Origin: SOJZ01 sp964556565
GTDB lineage: Archaea; Thermoproteota; Bathyarchaeia; Bathyarchaeales; Bathyarchaeaceae
Direction of reading: 5' to 3'
Assembly: GCA_964556565.1 (NCBI GenBank)
Contig: CAZKWF010000023.1
Location: forward strand, 1 to 27,935
Length of the DNA: 27,935 nt
Below, piece after piece: positions 23,430-27,935 of the stretch (position 1 is the stretch's first letter; the number at the start of each line of letters is the position of its first letter). The translations under genes were made by a program, and so were the position numbers. Below the pieces are notes generated by a model that made no database searches, had not been told where the DNA came from, and saw only the letters and a list, made by a program, of their open reading frames with translations.

Positions 23430-24359
23430 ATGATTTCGATCATAGGGGCAGGGAAGGTAGGAAGCGCTTCGGCATTTGATATTCTAAGACTCGGAATTAG
23501 CGATGTTGTTCTCATAGACATTGCTGGAGAGTTGGCTAAAGGCGAAGCACTAGATATGATGCAAGCCGCGCCCGCAATAGAATTTGATGGCAACGTCAAG
23601 GGAACCAACGATTTCAGTAGAATGGAAGGTTCAGAGGTCACGGTTATTGTTGCAGGTGCAGGAAGAAAACCCGGAATGACACGTCTTGACCTTATTAATG
23701 TGAATTCCAAAATAGTGAAATCTGTGGTGAAAGAAGTTGTGAAATACGCTCCTGAATGTAAGCTCATGGTTGTGACGAACCCCGTCGACACAATGACTTA
23801 CATAGCCTACAAAGAATCAGGCTTTGAGAGGAACAGAGTTTTTGGAATAGGAAACATCCTTGACACCATGCGCTTCAGATCTTACATAGCAACTGAGCTA
23901 AATGTTTCTAGAGAGGATATTCGTGCTTTGGTTATAGGAGAGCATGGGGATTCCATGGTCCCCCTCGTGGACTATGCCACCGTTTCCGGAATACCAATAA
24001 GAGATTTGCTCGAAAAAGAGCAGATTGAGAAAATAGTGAACCTTACCAGAGCCTCTGGTGCTGACGTCATAAAACTAAAGGGAGCCACAACATATGCACC
24101 AGCAGTCGTGATAGCTATCACCGTCGACGCTGTTTTGAGGGGCAGAAATAGGGTAATGAGCGTTTCCACTTTCCTACAGGGTGAATATGGTCTTTCAGAT
24201 ATCTCCATTGGTGTACCCGTTGTTCTTGGAAAGAATGGTGTTGAAAGAATTCTAGAACTCGAACTAAGTCCTGAAGCCAAGAGACAGTTTAAAAAGTCGG
24301 CTTCAATCATAAAAGACACGATAAATATACATGCATGCAAAGAAACTATCAATAGGTAA
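23430..24359 (+). CDS. mdh: Malate dehydrogenase, LDH-like, NAD-type
   Basis: Oxidises malate to oxaloacetate (or the reverse) with NAD; 309 residues. The Rossmann start is IIGAGKVGSA; the Asp after the second strand (VVLIDIAGELAKG) favours NAD over NADP. The specificity loop GAGRKPGMTR carries the Arg that selects malate over lactate. VVTNPVD, GNILDTMRFRSYIA and the catalytic IGEHGDSMVPL with its His follow, and the Asp/Arg pair is in LDTMRFR. The gene belongs to the LDH-like MDH group common in archaea. A TGCATGCA element overlaps its last codons (24332-24339). acs follows 118 bases later. Confidence 0.95.
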   Translation: MISIIGAGKVGSASAFDILRLGISDVVLIDIAGELAKGEALDMMQAAPAIEFDGNVKGTNDFSRMEGSEVTVIVAGAGRKPGMTRLDLINVNSKIVKSVVKEVVKYAPECKLMVVTNPVDTMTYIAYKESGFERNRVFGIGNILDTMRFRSYIATELNVSREDIRALVIGEHGDSMVPLVDYATVSGIPIRDLLEKEQIEKIVNLTRASGADVIKLKGATTYAPAVVIAITVDAVLRGRNRVMSVSTFLQGEYGLSDISIGVPVVLGKNGVERILELELSPEAKRQFKKSASIIKDTINIHACKETINR

Positions 24360-24399
24360 CGCTAGGATAGCTATGGCTCACCGATCACAACCCCACAAC

Positions 24400-24449
24400 G
24401 CATGCATTTGAAACCCAAAAAAACATATATGACGAAAAATTGTTTAAAT
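24400..24449 (+). promoter_or_regulatory. acs promoter region
   Basis: A GCATGCAT element (24400-24407) lies about 35 bases upstream of the TATA-like TTTAAAT (24443-24449). A BRE-like CGAAAAAT directly precedes the TATA. The ATG at 24478 is about 30 bases on, with the weak GGTTAAG just before it, so the leader is very short. Confidence 0.45.
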
Positions 24450-24477
24450 CGCGAGACTTGTTCGGAAGGTTAAGAAC

Positions 24478-26406
24478 ATGCAGACAGAATCTCTTCCAGT
24501 TGAACTGAGATATTGGCCAATAAAAAGGTATATGGACATATACAAAAAGTCACTGGACGATATAGAAGAGTTTTGGGGGCAAGAAGCAAGAAATCTTGAA
24601 TGGTTCAGAACATGGGATAAAGTCCTTGATTGGGATCCACCCTTTGCAAAATGGTTTCCTGGTGGAATGCTAAATGCTTCCTACCTGTGCGTCGATAGAC
24701 ACCTGAAAAGCTGGAGAAGAAACAAGGTCGCAATATACTGGGAAGGGGAAAAAGGTGAAGAAAGAACGCTAAGTTACTCGCAGCTTTATAGAGAAGTGAA
24801 TCGTTTGGCGGCTGCACTTCAGAAACTAGGCATAAAGGACGGAGATCGCGTAGCCCTTTATCTGCCGATGATACCGGAACTAGCTGTTGCAATGTTGGCG
24901 ACAGCTAGAATAGGTGCAATACACACTGTGGTTTTTTCTGGATTTAGCTCAATGGCTCTGGCAGACCGCATAAATGACACTGAAGCAAAGGTGCTCATAA
25001 CAGCAGACGGGGGGTTTAGAAGAGGAAAAATCATACCGTTAAAAGAAACAGCTGATGTGGCTGTGGGAAAAACACCCTCAATAGAAAAGGTGATAGTTGT
25101 AAAGAGAACAGGCCAAGAGATCAAGATGACAGAGGGAAGGGACCTATGGTACGATGAAATCATAAAAGCCACTGGAAAAGATGTTCCTCCACTACCAATC
25201 GAAAGCACTCACCCTCTTTACATACTCTATACGTCAGGCACAACAGGCAAGCCAAAGGGCATAGTCCACAGCACAGGAGGCTATCTGACCTACATAAATC
25301 GCATATATAAATGGGTCTTTGACTTACAAGAAGATAGTGTTTACTGGTGCACGGCTGATGTTGGATGGGTAACCGGACATAGTTCAATCGTTTATGCACC
25401 ATTAATGCATGGAGCATCCATAGTCATATATGAAGGAGCACCTGACTATCCAAAACCCGACAGATGGTGGGAATTAATCGAGAAATATAAGGTAACAATA
25501 TTTTACACGTCGCCAACAGCCATACGCATGTTCATGAGGTATGGCGAGGAATGGATCAAAAAACACGATTTAAGCAGCCTAACGATATTAGGCAGTGTAG
25601 GAGAGTCAATAAATCCAGAAGCATGGATGTGGTATTTCAACCACATAGGCGGAGAACGTTGTCCTATAGTAGACACTTGGTGGCAAACTGAAACAGGAGG
25701 CGTGATGATTTCACCAGCACCCGGCATAGGACTTGTTCCTCTTAAACCTGGGTCAGCAACATTCCCATTACCTGGCATAGACGCTGATGTAGTAGATGAC
25801 AAAGGCAATCCCGTGTCTCCAGGTGTAAGAGGATATATAGTAATAAAGAAACCTTGGCCTGGCATGTTCATGACACTATACAAAGACCCTGAGCGCTACA
25901 AGCAAACCTATTGGTCTAGATTCCCAAACGTTTACTATGCTGGAGACTATTGCATGAAGGATAAGGATGGATATTTCTGGCTTTTAGGCAGAGCAGATGA
26001 AGTTCTGAAGATAGCAGGTCACAGAATGGGCACTATGGAATTGGAAAGTGCAATGGTGTCTCATCCTGCCGTAGCAGAGGCTGCAGTAATCGGCAAACCT
26101 CATGAAATCAAGGGTGAAGCAATCGTGGTTTTCGCAGTTCTAAGGCAGGGCCATAGTCCAAGCGAGGAGTTGAAGAAGAAATTAAAAGGGCACTTGAGAA
26201 AAACGATTGGTCCCGTGGCAACACCTGAGGAAATATACTTCGTTTCAAAGCTTCCAAAGACGAGAAGCGGTAAAATCATGAGAAGAGTTCTAAAGGCACT
26301 AGTTTCAGACAAGCCAATAGGCGACACTACAACATTAGAAGACAAGGCTTCTATAGAAGAAGCAAAACATGCGTACAAAGAATTCAAGAAAATAATGACG
26401 CAATAA
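24478..26406 (+). CDS. acs: Acetyl-CoA synthetase, AMP-forming
   Basis: Activates acetate with ATP and CoA to acetyl-CoA, AMP and pyrophosphate; 642 residues, full length. The P-loop YTSGTTGKPKG is at residues 251-261. DTWWQTETGG carries the Trp that limits the acyl pocket to acetate, LGRADEVLKIAGHRMGTMELE is the hinge/A8 region, and K599 in KTRSGKIMRR is the adenylation lysine, the residue controlled by acetylation elsewhere. Many related archaea use the ADP-forming enzyme; this one favours acetate assimilation because pyrophosphate hydrolysis drives it. Its position before the CODH/ACS maturation genes fits an acetyl-CoA-centred metabolism. The following gap carries ATGCATGCAT and CGCATGCG (26413-26430). 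Confidence 0.95.
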   Translation: MQTESLPVELRYWPIKRYMDIYKKSLDDIEEFWGQEARNLEWFRTWDKVLDWDPPFAKWFPGGMLNASYLCVDRHLKSWRRNKVAIYWEGEKGEERTLSYSQLYREVNRLAAALQKLGIKDGDRVALYLPMIPELAVAMLATARIGAIHTVVFSGFSSMALADRINDTEAKVLITADGGFRRGKIIPLKETADVAVGKTPSIEKVIVVKRTGQEIKMTEGRDLWYDEIIKATGKDVPPLPIESTHPLYILYTSGTTGKPKGIVHSTGGYLTYINRIYKWVFDLQEDSVYWCTADVGWVTGHSSIVYAPLMHGASIVIYEGAPDYPKPDRWWELIEKYKVTIFYTSPTAIRMFMRYGEEWIKKHDLSSLTILGSVGESINPEAWMWYFNHIGGERCPIVDTWWQTETGGVMISPAPGIGLVPLKPGSATFPLPGIDADVVDDKGNPVSPGVRGYIVIKKPWPGMFMTLYKDPERYKQTYWSRFPNVYYAGDYCMKDKDGYFWLLGRADEVLKIAGHRMGTMELESAMVSHPAVAEAAVIGKPHEIKGEAIVVFAVLRQGHSPSEELKKKLKGHLRKTIGPVATPEEIYFVSKLPKTRSGKIMRRVLKALVSDKPIGDTTTLEDKASIEEAKHAYKEFKKIMTQ

Positions 26407-26412
26407 CTCACC

Positions 26413-26430
26413 ATGCATGCATCGCATGCG
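26413..26430. repeat. Paired GCATGC palindromes after acs
   Basis: ATGCATGCAT (26413-26422) is directly followed by CGCATGCG (26423-26430), two palindromes side by side, seven bases after the acs stop. They belong to the same element type found around mdh. Confidence 0.5.
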
Positions 26431-26469
26431 GCAGCACTAGTTCAATTTCCGGACTTTTACCCTTAAATC

Positions 26470-26515
26470 TGTCAAGCTCTGGTAGTTTGACAACATTGGC
26501 ATAAGTTTTATATTA
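26470..26515 (+). promoter_or_regulatory. cooT promoter with inverted repeat
   Basis: TGTCAA (26470-26475) and TTGACA (26487-26492) form an inverted repeat with an 11-base spacer, ending 13 bases before the TATA element TTTTATATTA (26506-26515). The cooT ATG is at 26546. The placement suits an operator or activator site for the nickel/CODH genes. Confidence 0.4.
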
Positions 26516-26545
26516 GATTTTTCTCCTAGCTTGAGTTGATCTAAC

Positions 26546-26728
26546 ATGTGCGAGTTTACCGTTTTTCTTGGAAAAGAAATCGTTTACAAGGACGTAATCT
26601 ACGCAAAAGCTGAAGCAGACAAAGTGTTTGTAAAGGACGTCTTGGGTGCTTCCAAAACATTCGAAAACTGTAGAATTGTGGAGATTGACGTAGGTTCCGA
26701 ACGGCTAACCATTGCTTTATCAAAATAA
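26546..26728 (+). CDS. cooT: CooT-family nickel-binding protein
   Basis: A 60-residue small beta-barrel-like protein of the CooT family. In Rhodospirillum rubrum CooT takes part in nickel handling for carbon monoxide dehydrogenase and binds Ni(II) as a dimer through Cys2. Here Cys2 is kept (MCEFTVFLG), and the pattern EIVYKDVIYAKAEADKVFV, KDVLGASKTFENC and VEIDVGSERLTIAL matches the family. Its place directly before cooC and cdhA supports the assignment. The ATG follows a TATA element and a weak GTTGAT ribosome site. Fifty bases separate it from the CooC start, so the two are probably one transcript. Confidence 0.8.
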   Translation: MCEFTVFLGKEIVYKDVIYAKAEADKVFVKDVLGASKTFENCRIVEIDVGSERLTIALSK

Positions 26729-26778
26729 CTATAATAGATAGCCCTGCAAACTGAATGTTGAAGCTTGAAGGAACGCCT

Positions 26779-27555
26779 ATGAAAATCGCTGTCTCTGGGA
26801 AAGGTGGAGTAGGCAAAACCTTAGTTGCTGGAGCTTTGGCGTACTCGTTTGCCAAGAAAGGTCTCAAAACAATTGCTATCGACGCAGATCCTTCTCCAAA
26901 TCTTGCTTTGACGCTAGGCATTTCCTTGGAAAAGGCACGTGAAATAGTGCCTATCTCCGAAAATAGACCCTTGATCGAATCGAAGACTGGAACAACGTTT
27001 TCCGGTGTCTATCGGCTTTCTTTTGCAGTTGATGATGTTGTTCGCGATTTTTCAGTTGAAACACCATATGGAGTAAACCTTGTTGTAATGGGCACCGTGA
27101 AGTCGATGGGCTCTGGATGTACTTGCCCTGCAAATGCTGTCATTCGAGCTTTGCTTCGCCATCTAATCGTAGAACATGATGAAGCAGTTGTTGTGGACAT
27201 GGAGGCGGGCATTGAACATTTAGGTAGAGGAACGGCGAGACATGTGGATACAATGTTGGTTGTGACAAACCCCACTGTGAAATCGCTTGAAATCGCAAGA
27301 AGAATCTATAACTTAGCTGAAGACGCCGGTATTAAACAGATTTTTCTTCTGGGAAACAAGGTAGCCAACGAAGTTGAAGCAGTTTCTATCAGAAAATTCG
27401 CCAAAAATAACGGCATGCTTCTGCTCGATCTTATACCCTTCGACGAGGAAGTCCTGCAGGCGGAAACGCAGGGGAAAACTCCGCTTGGAAACGAACAGTC
27501 AAAGGCGATTCGATCTATTGAGGAACTGGGCAAGAAACTTATGCAAAGAGCATAA
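26779..27555 (+). CDS. cooC: CooC-type nickel-inserting ATPase
   Basis: A 258-residue P-loop ATPase of the MinD/CooC group that inserts nickel into the C-cluster of carbon monoxide dehydrogenase. The deviant Walker A is GKGGVGKT at about residues 7-14, with the signature Lys that acts across the dimer. AIDADPSPNLA follows, then the metal-binding Cys pair C114-T-C116 in GSGCTCPANAVI, and VVVDMEAGIEHLGRGTA as Walker B/switch region. An upstream in-frame TTG at 26755 is possible, but GAAGGA six bases before the ATG at 26779 decides the start. The gene lies between cooT and cdhA, exactly where a CODH maturase is expected. Confidence 0.92.
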   Translation: MKIAVSGKGGVGKTLVAGALAYSFAKKGLKTIAIDADPSPNLALTLGISLEKAREIVPISENRPLIESKTGTTFSGVYRLSFAVDDVVRDFSVETPYGVNLVVMGTVKSMGSGCTCPANAVIRALLRHLIVEHDEAVVVDMEAGIEHLGRGTARHVDTMLVVTNPTVKSLEIARRIYNLAEDAGIKQIFLLGNKVANEVEAVSIRKFAKNNGMLLLDLIPFDEEVLQAETQGKTPLGNEQSKAIRSIEELGKKLMQRA

Positions 27556-27667
27556 TGCCTCTGGTCAACAGCGTATTCTTCCTAATGACTTCTAATATAG
27601 TGGTAATCCCCTGTTTCGATTGATCCCTTTGCGAGTTCTAAGTTCTTTTTCTCGGGAATTTAGAAAA

Positions 27668-27718
27668 CTTAAAATAATGTTGAACCTACTCTTACAACTT
27701 CAAGATTTCCGAGGGTGT
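27668..27718 (+). promoter_or_regulatory. cdhA promoter and ribosome binding site
   Basis: CTTAAAATAAT at 27668-27678 is a TATA-like element with expected start near 27700. GAGGGTGT at 27711-27718 precedes the TTG start at 27727. So cdhA may have its own promoter besides readthrough from cooC, 171 bases upstream. Confidence 0.45.
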
Positions 27719-27726
27719 GTATCCAA

Positions 27727-27935
27727 TTGGTCAAGAAAGGTTTGCTTGTGAAAGCGAAGGAGTTGAAGACAGATGTTGTGGTTATGAAGGACCTTGAGGT
27801 GTCTATCGGTAGAATTCTTGAAGAAAAGTGGGATGAGCCTATCGGTCCAACCCCGTTTCCGTCTATAACTGACTTGAGAGAATGGGACTTCAAGCTCCTA
27901 CAACGATACAAGCCTTTTTACCTTCCATTCTGTGA
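27727..27935 (+). CDS. cdhA: CODH/ACS complex alpha subunit (CO dehydrogenase), N-terminal part
   Basis: The window ends inside this gene; 69 codons are visible. The frame from TTG 27727 encodes KTDVVVMKDLEVSIGRILEE, then IGPTPFPSITDLREWDF and LLQRYKPFYLPFC. Archaeal CdhA proteins have the same G-P-T-P-H-P-x-V-x-x-L-R-D-W and L-L-D-R-Y-x-P-x-Y-x-P-x-C pattern just before the Cys cluster that binds the first iron-sulfur centres; the last visible residue is that first Cys. CdhA interconverts CO2 and CO for acetyl-CoA synthesis or cleavage in the Wood-Ljungdahl pathway. The start codon is uncertain: a GTG at 27715 is in frame. CooT and CooC upstream supply its nickel. Confidence 0.85.
   Translation, partial: MVKKGLLVKAKELKTDVVVMKDLEVSIGRILEEKWDEPIGPTPFPSITDLREWDFKLLQRYKPFYLPFC

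Overview
The window is archaeal and most likely comes from a TACK-type, Bathyarchaeia-like genome. The basis is an archaeal ribosomal-protein/SecY cluster containing eL34 and eL14, archaeal-type Gly-, Cys- and Asn-tRNA synthetases, a tRNA-splicing endonuclease, an archaeal phosphoglycerate kinase, TATA-type promoters, Shine-Dalgarno sites related to GGAGGTGAT, and the start of an archaeal CODH/ACS alpha-subunit gene. The lineage is inferred from gene content; no 16S gene is present.

Region by region. (1) 1-4590: a small heat-shock protein, then the end of the large ribosomal-protein cluster: uL15, SecY, a DUF106/EMC3-like insertase, eL34, cytidylate kinase and eL14. The adenylate kinase gene that usually follows secY is absent. 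(2) 4655-6662, minus strand: an APS-kinase-like P-loop kinase, a 343-base gap with a possible 30-residue microprotein, and an APH-fold phosphotransferase. (3) 6775-10724: S-adenosylhomocysteine hydrolase, a small two-helix membrane protein, inositol-1-phosphate synthase, a decayed or truncated ORF, and a one-domain terpene-cyclase-like protein. (4) 10941-15127: GlyRS, a PhoU-like DUF47 protein, the tRNA endonuclease EndA, tRNA-Cys(GCA) and a large PIN-domain protein. (5) 15328-20720: oligoendopeptidase F, CysRS, 3-methyladenine DNA glycosylase and AsnRS, all on the plus strand. (6) 20854-27935: phosphoglycerate kinase (minus strand), an alpha/beta hydrolase, malate dehydrogenase, AMP-forming acetyl-CoA synthetase, the nickel proteins CooT and CooC, and the beginning of cdhA at the window edge.

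The last block is metabolically coherent. CooT and CooC supply nickel to the CODH/ACS enzyme whose alpha subunit follows, Acs makes acetyl-CoA from acetate, and Mdh and Pgk serve central carbon flow. This fits an acetyl-CoA-centred, Wood-Ljungdahl life style.

The most unusual signals are regulatory. A 41-codon reading frame with a tandem Cys-Cys codon pair, plus a hairpin, lies directly before cysS and overlaps its start. The palindrome TGCATGCA recurs between genes, mainly around the hydrolase, mdh and acs genes. Inverted or direct repeats sit at the promoters or leaders of several genes (PIN, mpg, cooT, terpene-cyclase-like). No CRISPR array, insertion sequence, prophage or defence island was seen.
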